Assembly (NCBI RefSeq): GCF_003963535.1
Contig: NZ_CP034539.1
Span: 1,674,001 to 1,738,000 of the forward strand
DNA from: Streptomyces cyaneochromogenes
GTDB taxonomy: Bacteria > Actinomycetota > Actinomycetes > Streptomycetales > Streptomycetaceae
Length of the DNA: 64,000 nucleotides
Direction: 5' to 3'
Each line of letters opens with the position of its first letter. The first letter of the stretch is position 1. Under the pieces are notes generated by a model that was not told where the DNA came from, searched no databases, and saw nothing but the letters and a program-made list of their open reading frames with translations. The translations under genes were made by a program, and so were the position numbers. Shown one piece after another: positions 34,933-43,290 of this stretch.

Positions 34933-35564
34933 TGCTGATCCACCCCTGGGACGCGCCCCACGACGACACCGAGTGGCAGCGGTGGCTGGCCGTGCACGAC
35001 TTCGGGCAGCTCGTCGTCAACGGCCTGGACGGGGAGCCGCCCCATGTCCAGCCGCTGCACTTCGTGTACGACGCCGAGCGCGGCGAGGTGGTCACGCACC
35101 TGGCCCGCCCCAACCCGATGTGGCCGGCCCTGCTGGCCCACCCCGAGGTCGTCCTGAGCGTGGTCGACGACTACGTGTACGTACCGGGCCCCTGGCAGGC
35201 GGCACCGGAGGAACCGCCCGAGCACGGCACTCCGACCAGCTTCTACGCCGCGGTCCAACTCCGGTGCCGGGCCCATGTCGTGGACGACCCGGCCGAGAAG
35301 GCCGAGCTGCTGGGCCGCCAGGTCGGCCACTTCCAGCCGGAGGGCGGCTCGGCACCGGTCGCGGTGGGCGAGGTCCCGTACGGCCGCCTGCTGTCCGGTC
35401 TCCGTGGGGTGCGGCTCGAAGTGACGGGCGTACGGGCCAAGTTCAAGTACGCCAATCACCGGACCGAACAGGTCAAGGACAGGGTCGCGGCCAGTCTGGC
35501 GCGGCGGAACGGCCCGCGGGACGCGGCGGCCCGCGACCACCTGCTCCGCCGGCGCAGGGGCTGA
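34932..35564 (+). CDS. PaiB-like FMN-binding protein
   Basis: 210 aa. LIHPWDAPHDDTEWQRWL, GEPPHVQPLHFVYD, TYLARPNP-like THLARPNPMWPAL and the C-terminal RGVRLEVTGVRAKFKYANHR match PaiB, named in Bacillus as a negative regulator of sporulation and protease genes but structurally a split-barrel flavin protein. It is translationally coupled to the preceding gene. Both belong to the unit facing the MocR regulator. Confidence 0.88.
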   Translation: MLIHPWDAPHDDTEWQRWLAVHDFGQLVVNGLDGEPPHVQPLHFVYDAERGEVVTHLARPNPMWPALLAHPEVVLSVVDDYVYVPGPWQAAPEEPPEHGTPTSFYAAVQLRCRAHVVDDPAEKAELLGRQVGHFQPEGGSAPVAVGEVPYGRLLSGLRGVRLEVTGVRAKFKYANHRTEQVKDRVAASLARRNGPRDAAARDHLLRRRRG

Positions 35565-35566
35565 GC

Positions 35567-35600
35567 GAGGGGCCCGTCACCGTTGCGGTGCGGGCCCCTC
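35567..35600. terminator. Bidirectional terminator
   Basis: GAGGGGCCCG/CGGGCCCCTC 10-bp stem, then a one-base bulge and CACCG-TTG-CGGTG. It fills the 40-bp gap between two convergent genes. Confidence 0.88.
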
Positions 35601-35604
35601 CACG

Positions 35605-36549
35605 TCACGCCGGCAGCGGCTCGCGCCTCGCGCCGCGTGTCTCCGCCACCGCGAGACCGGCGACCGACCCGAGCATCAGCAAGGTGCCGGCGAGGGTCGG
35701 CGCCGTCAGGTGTTCGCCGAGCAGGGCGACGGCGAGCACCGCCGCGCCGACCGGCTCCAGCAGCATGATCACGGACACGGTGGCGGACCGTACGGCGGCC
35801 GCGCCCGCGAAGTAGAGGGCGTACGCGAGGGCCGTGGGCACGGCCGCGATGTACGCCACCAGCCAGCCGAGCCGGAGGGGGTCGACCGTGTGCGGCAGCA
35901 GGCCCTCGGCGAGGGCGAACGGCAGCAGGCACAGGCTGGTCACCGCGAAGGACCAGAGGGATGTGTCGGCTGCGTCGGCCCCACCGTCACGGCCCCACTT
36001 GCGGGTCAGCAGGGTCATCAGGGAGTACGCGGCCGCCGACACCAGCGCGAGCAGCACGCCCCACGGTCGTACGGTCGCGCCCTCGCCGCCGAGCGCCAGC
36101 ACCGCGAGCCCGGTGAGCGCGCCGGCCACGGCTGCGACACCCCCGCGGCCGAGCCGCTCCCCCAGGGTCAACCGGGCGCCGAGCGCGATGAACACAGGGC
36201 CGGCGCCGAGGGTGACGACGGTGCCGACGGCGAGTCCGGTGGCGTCCACGGCCGCGAAGTAGGCCGTCTGGAACACCGCGAGCCCGAGCCCCGTGGCCGC
36301 TGCCCGCAGCGCCTTGCGGCCCAGGGGCTCGGATGGGACGGTTCGCGTGCGCGGCCGCAGGAGCCGGACGGCGAGCAGCAGCACGAATCCGACGGCGCAG
36401 CGCCAGAAGGAGAGGGCGATCGGCCCCATGTCACTGGTCCGGTAGACCAGCGAGGCGGCCGCGCCCGCGGTGCCCCAGGCGGCACCGGCGATGATCAGGT
36501 AGATGAGGCCTCGCCCGATGGGCAGGCCGGAGACAGAAGTGTTCGACAC
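35605..36549 (-). CDS. EamA-family exporter (RhtA-like)
   Basis: 314 aa with ten hydrophobic segments. [20 protein letters not shown] starts repeat 1 and [19 protein letters not shown] closes repeat 2. GTG at 36549 with GGAG eight bases before it. It is preceded by 130 bp containing a short proline ORF and three hairpins (36589-36715), unusual for a simple exporter gene. Probably exports amino acids or related metabolites. Confidence 0.87.
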   Translation of the reverse strand: MSNTSVSGLPIGRGLIYLIIAGAAWGTAGAAASLVYRTSDMGPIALSFWRCAVGFVLLLAVRLLRPRTRTVPSEPLGRKALRAAATGLGLAVFQTAYFAAVDATGLAVGTVVTLGAGPVFIALGARLTLGERLGRGGVAAVAGALTGLAVLALGGEGATVRPWGVLLALVSAAAYSLMTLLTRKWGRDGGADAADTSLWSFAVTSLCLLPFALAEGLLPHTVDPLRLGWLVAYIAAVPTALAYALYFAGAAAVRSATVSVIMLLEPVGAAVLAVALLGEHLTAPTLAGTLLMLGSVAGLAVAETRGARREPLPA

Positions 36550-36588
36550 GAGTTGTTCTCCGCAGACATGCAGAAGTTCTGGGAGGAG

Positions 36589-36654
36589 CCCCGCTCAGCG
36601 GGGTCCGCGGACTTCGTCTGCGGGCAGCACCGTTCCGCCCGGCGGGATGCCGGG
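36589..36654 (-). promoter_or_regulatory. Candidate attenuator hairpins before EamA gene
   Basis: On the leader RNA of the exporter: CCCGGC/GCCGGG with 5-nt loop (36638-36654) and CCCCGC-TCA-GCGGGG (36589-36603). A third small stem, CCGCC-TCA-GGCGG (36672-36684), encloses the stop codon of the leader ORF. The last hairpin ends about 40 nt before the exporter start. Confidence 0.5.
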
Positions 36655-36676
36655 TCGATGTTCCGGAGGGCCCGCC

Positions 36677-36715
36677 TCAGGCGGCCGGAGGCGGAAGAAC
36701 GAGTGTCGAAGGCAT
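36677..36715 (-). CDS. Short proline-rich leader ORF
   Basis: 12 codons, MPSTLVLPPPAA, followed by TGA and stem-loops, upstream of and on the same strand as the EamA exporter at 36549. The ATG lies 11 bp after the TAG of the preceding exporter gene, with a TAGGCT -10-like hexamer 9-14 bp before it, so it may be read leaderless. The Pro-Pro-Pro run is a known class of ribosome-slowing sequence. I have no experimental evidence that it is translated. Confidence 0.5.
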   Translation of the reverse strand: MPSTLVLPPPAA

Positions 36716-36726
36716 GATCGTGCAGC

Positions 36727-37731
36727 CTAGGCGACGTTTCCGCGGGCGGACAACTCGCGCTCGGGACCACCGCTCGCCACCGGTTCGGCCGGGCTCTTGG
36801 CGGGCGCGGAGGACTGCGCGATGAACGCCCCGACGAGGACGACCGCCCCGCCGGCGATCTGCGGCGCCGAGAGGTGCTCGCCGAGCAGGAACCAGGCGAG
36901 GACGGTCGCGATGACCGCCTCGAGGCAGGCCACGACTCCCGCGACCTGCGGCGACAGCCGTCGTACCGAGACCACGCCGGTGACGTACGCGATCACCGTC
37001 GCGACGAGCACGATCCAGGCCAGCAGCACGGCGGCCGCGACCGGGGTGCCGTTCATGTCGGCGGTGTCCGCGAGGACCGACCAGTCCATGTTCCAGGGGC
37101 GGGCCACGACGGTCAGGACGGCGGCGCCGACGAGCAGGCCGTAGGCGATGACGCCGAGCGGGTCCGGGGCCGCCTCTCCGGAGTCGCTGCCCTGGTCGGA
37201 CAGGACGAAGTAGCCGACCTGGCAGCAGGCGGCGCCGAGCGCGAGGAGCAGGCCGAGGGCGTCGAAGCTCAGACCCGACCAGACCTCGACGACACAGGCG
37301 AGGCCGCCGACCGCGAGGACCACACCGACGGCGGCGGCACGCGTCACCGGCCGGCGCTGCACGAACCGCACCCAGACGAGGACGAGGGCCGGCGCCAGGT
37401 ACTCGACGAGCAGCGCGACGCCGACCGGGATCCGGGATATCGAGGCGAAGTAGAACGCCTGCACACCGGCCACACCGAGCAGCCCGAACCCGGCGAGCAG
37501 CGCGGGACGGCTGCGCAGCAGGGCACGGTGGCGCACCGCGAGCGGCAGCATCACGAGGGCGGCGCCGGCCACGCGCAGCCACACCACGTGCAGCGGGTCG
37601 AGCCCCGCCTCGATCAGCGGCTTGGCCGCGACACCGGATCCTCCGAAGGCGACCGCGGAACCCATCGCCAGACCCAGCCCGACGCCCTTGCCGCGGCCGG
37701 CCCGACTGCTCTCATACGTACGCACCGGCAC
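36727..37731 (-). CDS. EamA-family exporter
   Basis: 334 aa, ten helices. VGLGLAMGSAVAFGGSGVAAKPLIEAG starts repeat 1, LISLVEYLAP-like LLVEYLAPALVLVWVRF ends it, and LLGEHLSAPQIAGGAVVLVG closes repeat 2. It is only distantly similar to the downstream exporter at 35605. Two EamA genes in tandem suggest related substrates. Substrate unknown. Confidence 0.87.
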   Translation of the reverse strand: MPVRTYESSRAGRGKGVGLGLAMGSAVAFGGSGVAAKPLIEAGLDPLHVVWLRVAGAALVMLPLAVRHRALLRSRPALLAGFGLLGVAGVQAFYFASISRIPVGVALLVEYLAPALVLVWVRFVQRRPVTRAAAVGVVLAVGGLACVVEVWSGLSFDALGLLLALGAACCQVGYFVLSDQGSDSGEAAPDPLGVIAYGLLVGAAVLTVVARPWNMDWSVLADTADMNGTPVAAAVLLAWIVLVATVIAYVTGVVSVRRLSPQVAGVVACLEAVIATVLAWFLLGEHLSAPQIAGGAVVLVGAFIAQSSAPAKSPAEPVASGGPERELSARGNVA

Positions 37732-37863
37732 ATGATGACAGGCGATGACAGGAGCGTCACCCCCTATGGCACCTGTCTCAACGGGTGGACGGGTGCCCCG
37801 GCGAGGACCGCATGAAGGAGGTGAGAGGTTGCTGGAGCCGCTTGCGCGGGGGTTCGTGCGCGC

Positions 37864-38421
37864 CTAGCGGGCGGTGTCGCCGCCGACGTACTCGTCACGC
37901 CGCCCGTCGATCCGGGCCCGGACCGTGTTCGCGTCGATGCCGGCGCGGTCGAGCACCTCGACGGCGCGCGCCTGCGGGTCCAGCAGGATCGCCGCGAGCA
38001 GGTCGATGCAGCGGGCCTGGGTGTCGCCGCGCCCGGCGGCGCGTCGACGGGCATGTTCCATGGCGCTCGCGGCCAGCGGGGACAAGCCCTCGCCGTCCGC
38101 CATGACGGGCACGGCGCCGGAGTCCTCGACGCTGCCCTGCCAGCGCAGGCCGTAGCCGATGGTGCGCTGCACGAGATAGCCGAGCAGGCGGGCGATCTGG
38201 GGGCCGTCGCCGAAGACGTCGTACACGTCCGGATCGTGCTCCAGGAGCGAGTGCAGCAGATGGGCCGAGTCGATCTGCCGGTCCCCGTCCCTGACCGCCC
38301 GGCGGCGGGCACCGCAGACCACCGCTGCCAGCTCGTCACTGAGCCTGGCATCGTCCGTCGGGGTGTCCGGGCGCCGACAGTCCTGTTCCTGGGCCGACTG
38401 CCGGGGAATACGGGGTTGCAC
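37864..38421 (-). CDS. Stand-alone Clp N-domain protein
   Basis: 185 aa from a GTG. Two Clp_N-type repeats: LSDELAAVVCGARRRAVRDGDRQIDSAHLLHSLLE at about 27-61 and LSPLAASAMEHARRRAAGRG with CIDLLAAILLD at about 112-148. There is no AAA+ domain. In Streptomyces such proteins resemble the substrate-binding head of ClpC and may act as an adaptor or decoy. Its partner is unknown. Confidence 0.83.
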   Translation of the reverse strand: MQPRIPRQSAQEQDCRRPDTPTDDARLSDELAAVVCGARRRAVRDGDRQIDSAHLLHSLLEHDPDVYDVFGDGPQIARLLGYLVQRTIGYGLRWQGSVEDSGAVPVMADGEGLSPLAASAMEHARRRAAGRGDTQARCIDLLAAILLDPQARAVEVLDRAGIDANTVRARIDGRRDEYVGGDTAR

Positions 38422-38590
38422 AATCCCTTACCCCATCAGCCCCAGCGAGCCGGGTCATCCCCGAGGGGAAGCATCTTCGCGTCCCACACAGAGTGGACTC
38501 CGCCGGCCGGAATCTCCTCCTTACGGATGAGATCACGCCGAACGACCCCAAGGGGCGCGCGCCGCCTTGCAGTGCGCCTCGCGCGCAACC

Positions 38591-38809
38591 ATGGCGCTGC
38601 GCCGCACGTCCCACAAGGAGATGGAGAGCAGGTGCTGGCTGGTGGCGTTACCGGCCGTGGACGGCAGACAGTACGTCTACCGGGTGTACGCCCCGGAGGA
38701 CGCCCTGCTCGCCGACCTGTTCTGGGAGGCGTGGCACTGCCACGACGAGAGCGCGCTGCCGCGAGCGTGGGACGTGTTCGACGCGGCGGTGATACGGCGG
38801 GTGGGCTGA
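38591..38809 (+). CDS. Small conserved-type protein, 72 aa
   Basis: Reads MALRRTSHKEMESRCWLVAL, then YVYRVYAPEDALLADLFWEA and ALPRAWDVFDAAVIRRV. Good codon bias and a compact alpha+beta pattern. ATG at 38591 is the likely start; the frame opens upstream to a GTG at 38567, and an ATG at 38621 follows AAGGAG without spacing. I recognise no named family. Confidence 0.6.
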   Translation: MALRRTSHKEMESRCWLVALPAVDGRQYVYRVYAPEDALLADLFWEAWHCHDESALPRAWDVFDAAVIRRVG

Positions 38810-38988
38810 GTCGTGGGGCAGGCGACATCTGCGCGGGGCGGGCCCACGTCGGCGCGGGGGGGGAGAGAGACGCACGTCGGCGCGGGCAGGCACGTCTCCA
38901 CATTTCCTGACGGCTCATCAGTATTGAATGTTCCAGGCCCCACGGCTACGTTCCGCGACACCGTAGCCCGAGACGAAGGGGTGGTCGC
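38810..38988. other. Intergenic region with three G-rich repeats
   Basis: Three imperfect copies of GACRTCKGCGCGGGG-like sequence lie between 38827 and 38893 (CACGTCGGCGCGGG occurs twice). A less GC-rich promoter-like stretch (ATCAGTATTGAATG) follows, before the SRPBCC gene. Confidence 0.45.
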
Positions 38989-39423
38989 ATGGCCGAAGTC
39001 AGCGCGGAGGCACGTATCGAGGCACCGGCCGAGAAGGTCTGGGCACAGCTGACGGACTGGTCGGCGTACGGGCAGTGGAACGCGACCCACACCAGCTTCC
39101 CCGGCGGCGGCCCCACGGCCCTCGAAGTGGGCGGGACCTTCCAGGAGAACATGAAGCTGATGGGGTTCCCGGCCGAGGTCGAGTGGACCATCGAGGAACT
39201 GGAGCCGGCGCGGGTGCTCGCGATACGCGGCAAGGGACCGATGGCCGTGACCGTGGCCACGCGCTACACGCTCACCCCCGAGGGCGACGGCGCCGCCACG
39301 ACCGTGCGCATCGACGGGGAGTTCACCGGGGCGGCGGTGTCACTGATGGCGGGCAAGCTCAAGGACTCGGCCACGGCGGCGTTGAACGAGTCGCTGCGCA
39401 AGCTGGCCGGGCTGGTGACCTGA
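38989..39423 (+). CDS. SRPBCC-family protein
   Basis: 144 aa START/Bet v1-like fold. AEVSAEARIEAPAEKVWAQLTDWSAYGQWN at the N-terminus, a central GGTFQENMKLMGFPAEVEWT and a long C-terminal helix (AGKLKDSATAALNESLRKLA) define the polyketide-cyclase/dehydrase group. It binds a hydrophobic ligand of unknown identity. Monocistronic, ending at a shared terminator. Confidence 0.88.
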   Translation: MAEVSAEARIEAPAEKVWAQLTDWSAYGQWNATHTSFPGGGPTALEVGGTFQENMKLMGFPAEVEWTIEELEPARVLAIRGKGPMAVTVATRYTLTPEGDGAATTVRIDGEFTGAAVSLMAGKLKDSATAALNESLRKLAGLVT

Positions 39424-39442
39424 CCGGCCGCGCGGCACGGAC

Positions 39443-39478
39443 GAAGGCGCCCCGCGGAGTGGTCCACGGGGCGCCTTC
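39443..39478. terminator. Bidirectional terminator
   Basis: Perfect 12-bp stem GAAGGCGCCCCG/CGGGGCGCCTTC with a 12-nt loop, between the convergent SRPBCC and PadR genes. Confidence 0.92.
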
Positions 39479-39507
39479 ACTTAGGGCGGGGAGGCCGCCG
39501 GTGCCGC

Positions 39508-40137
39508 TCAGTCCTCGTCGGCGAGGATCAGGTACAGCTTCTTGCGGGCGTCATTGATGACGGTCAGCGCCTTCTCGCGCTGCTCCTTGCTGCCCGTCTT
39601 CCAGACCTGACCGAAGGCTTCCATCAGGCCGAAGCCGGCCTGGCGGATCTCACCGAGGGCCTCCCAGTCGACGCCGCGGGAGGCTTCCTCCCAGGGCGCC
39701 TCGGGACCCGCCTCGGCCGCCTCGCGGCCCGCCTCGGTGAGCGAGAAGAGCTTCTTGCCACCCTCGCTCTCGCTGGCGATCAGGCCCTCGTCCTCCAGCA
39801 GTTGGAGGGTGGGGTACACCGAGCCGGGGCTGGGCTTCCACGCCCCGCCGCTGCGCTCGGCGATCTCCTGGATCATCTCGTAGCCGTGCATGGGGCGGTC
39901 CTTCAGCAGGGCGAGGATCGACGCGCGCACGTCACCGCGCCGCGCCCTCCCTCGGGGTCCGCCCCGCCCCCTTGGCCCCCAGGGGCCGGGCCCGAATCCG
40001 GGCCCACCGAAGCCGGGGCCGCCACCGCCCGGACCGAAGGGCCCGAAAGCGCCGCGAAGCCCCTCGAAGCCACCTCGGCCGCGGTGGCCGTGTCCACCAG
40101 GTCCACCGTGTCCACGCTCGAATCCATGGGAACGCAT
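39508..40137 (-). CDS. PadR-family regulator with Gly-rich head
   Basis: 209 aa. The first 65 residues are a Gly/Phe/Arg/Pro-rich low-complexity segment (GPFGPGGGGPGFGGPGFG). The PadR winged helix follows: RRGDVRASILALLKDRPMHGYEMIQEIAERS and PSPGSVYPTLQLLEDEGLI. A C-terminal helix for dimerisation ends the protein. ATG at 40137 has GGAG eight bases upstream. The palindrome at 40181 suggests autorepression. The glycine-rich head could drive self-association. Confidence 0.9.
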   Translation of the reverse strand: MRSHGFERGHGGPGGHGHRGRGGFEGLRGAFGPFGPGGGGPGFGGPGFGPGPWGPRGRGGPRGRARRGDVRASILALLKDRPMHGYEMIQEIAERSGGAWKPSPGSVYPTLQLLEDEGLIASESEGGKKLFSLTEAGREAAEAGPEAPWEEASRGVDWEALGEIRQAGFGLMEAFGQVWKTGSKEQREKALTVINDARKKLYLILADED

Positions 40138-40180
40138 CGCAATCACTCCATTCCATCGTTGATCTGTCGCGATGCCTCAA

Positions 40181-40190
40181 CGATATATCG
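40181..40190. promoter_or_regulatory. PadR operator candidate
   Basis: CGATATATCG, a perfect AT-core palindrome in an otherwise GC-rich genome, 44 bp upstream of the padR start. It fits the ATAT-core operators of PadR proteins and probably overlaps the -10 region. Confidence 0.65.
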
Positions 40191-40351
40191 GAATAGTTCG
40201 CATGGCAAGGGTGCGCGGAGGAGTGCGTGCCTCTGGGGCACCGAAAATCTCAGTTGATCTGGCCCCTGGCGCATGAATACTGGCTGTCGCTTCAGTTGAT
40301 CCGGTCCGCTTCCGGCGTTTCGAACCGGACCAGTGGAAGAGCCTGCGAGAG

Positions 40352-41251
40352 ATGACCATGCACGCTGACCAAGTGGACGTGACCACCGAAATCGTTGCGG
40401 CCTTGATCCAGGAACAGTTCCCCCAGTGGAGCGGCAAGGCGATCCGACTCCTGCCGTCGACCGGGACGGTCAACGCCATCTTCCGCATCGGGAACGACCT
40501 CTCGGCGCGTTTCCCACTGCGTCCGGTCGATGCCGCCGAGGCGCTGACGGTTCTGGAACAGGAAGCCCGGGCGAGCGCGGAGCTGGCACAGGTGTCTCGG
40601 TTCCCCGCCCCGGAACCCGTCGCCTTGGGAAAGCCTGGAGCGGGCTACCCCATGCCGTGGTCGGTCCAGACATGGCTGCCGGGAACGGTCGCCTTCGATG
40701 CCGACCCGAGCGGGTCGGACGCTTTCGCCGAGGACCTCGCGGCCTTCATCGCAGCCCTCCGGGACACCGAGACGCGGGGACGGCTGTTCAGCGGCGATAA
40801 CCGTGGCGGCGTTCTCACTCACCACGACGATTGGATGGCGAAGTGCTTCGAGGAGAGTGAAGGGCTGCTCGACGTGCCCCGGCTGCGCCAGGTGTGGAGC
40901 CACCTTCGGGAGTTGCCACGCACGGCTCCCGACGTGATGAGCCATGGTGACCTGATTCCCGGCAATGTACTGGTCGCGGGAGACCGGCTCAGCGGCGTAC
41001 TCGACACCGGCGGCTTCGGCCCGGCCGACCCCGCGCTGGATCTGGTCAGCGCCTGGCATCTGTTGCAGCCGGGCCCGCGGGAAGTGCTCCGGCGGGCACT
41101 GGGCTGTGACGATCTGGAGTGGGAGCGCGGCATGGCATGGGCGTTCGAACAGGCGATGGGTGTCGTCTGGTACTACGTCGAGAGCAATCCGACGATGAGC
41201 GGCATGGGGCGCCGGACGCTCGACCGCATTCTGGAGTCGATGAATCCGTGA
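40352..41251 (+). CDS. Aminoglycoside phosphotransferase-fold kinase
   Basis: 299 aa. Kinase N-lobe LLPSTGTVNAIFRIGNDLSARFPL; catalytic loop DVMSHGDLIPGNVLVAGDRL (H-G-D, N); metal motif GVLDTGGFGPADPALDLV (D-x-G). It belongs to the APH group that phosphorylates antibiotics or small metabolites such as homoserine or choline. Nothing nearby identifies the substrate, so a resistance role is not claimed. Confidence 0.87.
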   Translation: MTMHADQVDVTTEIVAALIQEQFPQWSGKAIRLLPSTGTVNAIFRIGNDLSARFPLRPVDAAEALTVLEQEARASAELAQVSRFPAPEPVALGKPGAGYPMPWSVQTWLPGTVAFDADPSGSDAFAEDLAAFIAALRDTETRGRLFSGDNRGGVLTHHDDWMAKCFEESEGLLDVPRLRQVWSHLRELPRTAPDVMSHGDLIPGNVLVAGDRLSGVLDTGGFGPADPALDLVSAWHLLQPGPREVLRRALGCDDLEWERGMAWAFEQAMGVVWYYVESNPTMSGMGRRTLDRILESMNP

Positions 41252-41603
41252 CGCCGCCGCCGACTTCCTTGCCGTGCACGGCCTGCCCGCCTCCGACCTC
41301 ACGTGGGTGATGGCCACGGACGCCGTCGAAGCCGTCGGTCGCAAGAAGCCCTGCGAAGCGTGTGGGTGACGGACGGCCGGCCCTGACCCCAGGACTCCTA
41401 CCGGCCCACACACGTCGGCGCCGTGCTCCCCGATGGCGTACGCCGCGTCACTCACGGCATGAAGGGACTGTGCCGTCCTGCGGGGTTTGGGTGTACCTCG
41501 AACCCAGTAGGGTGCGGCCGCCGCCCTCCCTGCCCCGAAATCGGTCCAGCACCCCTGAATTGGCCTTGGCCGCCCGCTCCACGCACCCCCTAGCGTCGAC
41601 GCC
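41252..41603. other. Intergenic region with a possible coding remnant
   Basis: About 350 bp between the kinase and phzF-like genes. An in-frame stretch 41244-41369 reads AADFLAVHGLPASDLTWVMA, then TDAVEAVGRKKPCEACG and a stop. It has coding-like codon use but no start codon, so it may be the tail of a lost gene. The remainder shows only the likely promoter of the PhzF gene. Confidence 0.4.
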
Positions 41604-42413
41604 ATGCGGATTCGAATCGTCGATGCGTTCACCGACCGGCCCTTCGCCGGCAACCCGGCCGGGGTCCTGCTCCTGGACGGCTTCCCGGAGGACGACTGGC
41701 TCCAGAACGTGGCCATGGAGGTCAACCACGCCGAGACGGCGTTCGCGCACCGGCTGCCCGAGGGCGGGGAGGCCGACTGGGCGCTGCGGTGGTTCACTCC
41801 CCTCGCCGAGGTGGCGATGTGCGGGCACGCCACGCTCGCCACGGCCCATGTGCTGCACAGCACCGGCGCGCACGAGGGCCCCGTGCGGTTCGCCACCCGC
41901 AGCGGTGTCCTCGTCGCCACGCCCCGCGAGGACGGCTCCGTCACACTCGACTTCCCGACCGCCCCGCTCACGCCGGTCGAGGTCCCGGACGGGGTCGCGC
42001 GGGCGCTGGGCGCCGAGTCGCTCACCGCCTTCGACACCGGCCCGAACGTCGGCGACCTGCTCCTCGAACTGGCCGACGAGAAGACGGTGCACGCCCTCGC
42101 CCCGGACCTCAAGGCCCTCGGCGCCTACTCGCGGCGCGGCATCATCGCCACCGCCGGCGCCGAGGACCCCGCCCGCGGATACGACTTCGTCTCCCGCTGC
42201 TTCTTCCCGAACGTCGGCATCGACGAGGACCCGGTCACCGGCAGCGCCCACACCGCCCTCGCCCCCTTCTGGTCCGAGCGCCTCGGCCGGGCCGAACTCA
42301 CCGGCCTGCAGGCCTCCCGTCGCTCCGGCCGGGTCCGCACGGAACTCCGCGGCGACCGCACCCTGCTGAGCGGGCGCGCGGTGACCGTCATCGAGGGGGA
42401 GCTGATCGCCTAG
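41604..42413 (+). CDS. PhzF-family isomerase
   Basis: 269 aa, two-lobed diaminopimelate-epimerase fold. RIVDAFTDRPFAGNPAGVLL with the catalytic Glu downstream in VNHAETAFA, then MCGHATLATAHVL and EDPVTGSAHTALAPFW. Phenazine PhzF isomerises trans-2,3-dihydro-3-hydroxyanthranilate. No other phz genes are present here, so this homologue acts on another small molecule. Ends at a strong shared terminator. Confidence 0.92.
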   Translation: MRIRIVDAFTDRPFAGNPAGVLLLDGFPEDDWLQNVAMEVNHAETAFAHRLPEGGEADWALRWFTPLAEVAMCGHATLATAHVLHSTGAHEGPVRFATRSGVLVATPREDGSVTLDFPTAPLTPVEVPDGVARALGAESLTAFDTGPNVGDLLLELADEKTVHALAPDLKALGAYSRRGIIATAGAEDPARGYDFVSRCFFPNVGIDEDPVTGSAHTALAPFWSERLGRAELTGLQASRRSGRVRTELRGDRTLLSGRAVTVIEGELIA

Positions 42414-42434
42414 GCGGGCCGGCCAGGCATGCCA

Positions 42435-42467
42435 AAGGGGGCGTACGGGACCGTCGTACGCCCCCTT
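42435..42467. terminator. Bidirectional terminator
   Basis: Perfect 13-bp stem AAGGGGGCGTACG/CGTACGCCCCCTT with a 7-nt loop, between the convergent PhzF and CPBP genes. One of the few hairpins here with T at its end. Confidence 0.95.
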
Positions 42468-42489
42468 GCACACCCTCCGGCGATCGGGC

Positions 42490-43290
42490 TCACGCCGTCG
42501 GCAGCCAGCCCACCTTCCCGGCCAGCAGCGCGTACCCCACGAACGCCCCGATGTCGAGCAGGGAGTGCGCCACCACCAGCGGACCCACCCGGCCCCAACG
42601 CCGGTACAGGTAGACGAACACCACGCCCATCGCCATGTTGCCGAGGAAGCCGCCGATGCCCTGGTAGAGGTGGTACGAGCCGCGCAGTACGGAACTGGCC
42701 ACCAGCGCGGTGCCCGGCGTCCAGCCCAACTGGCCGAGCCTGCGCAGCAGATAGCCGACGACGATGACCTCTTCCAGGATCGCGTTCTGCATCGCCGACA
42801 GGATCAGCACCGGGTACTTCCACCACACGTCGGGCAGCGCCTCGGGGACCACCGTGAGGTTGAAGCCGAGGCCCCGGGCCAGCAGGTAGAAGGCGATTCC
42901 GGTGCTGCCGATCACTGCCGCGATCGCCGCGCCACGGCCGAGGTCCGGCCAGGGCCGGGTGCGGTCGAAGCCGAGGGTGCGCAGGCTCTCCCCCTCGCGC
43001 AGCAGGAAGTGCGCGACGAGCGCGACGGGCACCAGCGCGGTGGTGATCCCGAAGAGCTGCCAGGCGAGATCCAGCCAGGGACGACCCGGCGCGGCCGAGG
43101 CGTTGAGGGTGGCCGCCTGGTCCTTGAGCCCGCCGGGCTTGGTGACCGATCCGACAAAACTGATCAGGGCGGACACACCGCTCGCACCGAGCGAGAGTGC
43201 CAGAACAAGCAGCGTCTCATCACGGAAGATCCGCCGCGAGGGCCGCTCGTGCGGAAAAGAATCGGCCACGGGGCCTGCCTCGCCCTGCAC
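42490..43290 (-). CDS. CPBP-family intramembrane protease
   Basis: 266 aa from GTG at 43290, with AGGAGG five bases before it. Six to eight helices. CPBP/Abi motifs: ILEEVIVVGYLLRR (EExxx..R), GSYHLYQGIGGFLGN (H) and VAHSLLDIGAF (HxxxD), the glutamate and histidine metal ligands of Rce1-like proteases. Function here unknown; relatives process prenylated or bacteriocin-related substrates. Confidence 0.88.
   Translation of the reverse strand: MQGEAGPVADSFPHERPSRRIFRDETLLVLALSLGASGVSALISFVGSVTKPGGLKDQAATLNASAAPGRPWLDLAWQLFGITTALVPVALVAHFLLREGESLRTLGFDRTRPWPDLGRGAAIAAVIGSTGIAFYLLARGLGFNLTVVPEALPDVWWKYPVLILSAMQNAILEEVIVVGYLLRRLGQLGWTPGTALVASSVLRGSYHLYQGIGGFLGNMAMGVVFVYLYRRWGRVGPLVVAHSLLDIGAFVGYALLAGKVGWLPTA

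Noticed and set aside
37829..37867. 12-codon TTG-start ORF behind a perfect AAGGAGGTGA sequence
   Set aside because: The ribosome site is striking, but the ORF is only 12 residues (LLEPLARGFVRA), overlaps the end of the Clp N-domain gene and has no downstream gene on its strand. It could be the stub of a deleted gene.
41244..41369. Coding-like stretch ending KKPCEACG after the APH-like gene
   Set aside because: No start codon and an upstream in-frame stop; I could not assign it to a family, so it is mentioned only as a possible remnant.
41604..42413. Phenazine biosynthesis locus
   Set aside because: Only a PhzF homologue is present; none of the other phz genes occur, and PhzF-fold isomerases are common without phenazines.
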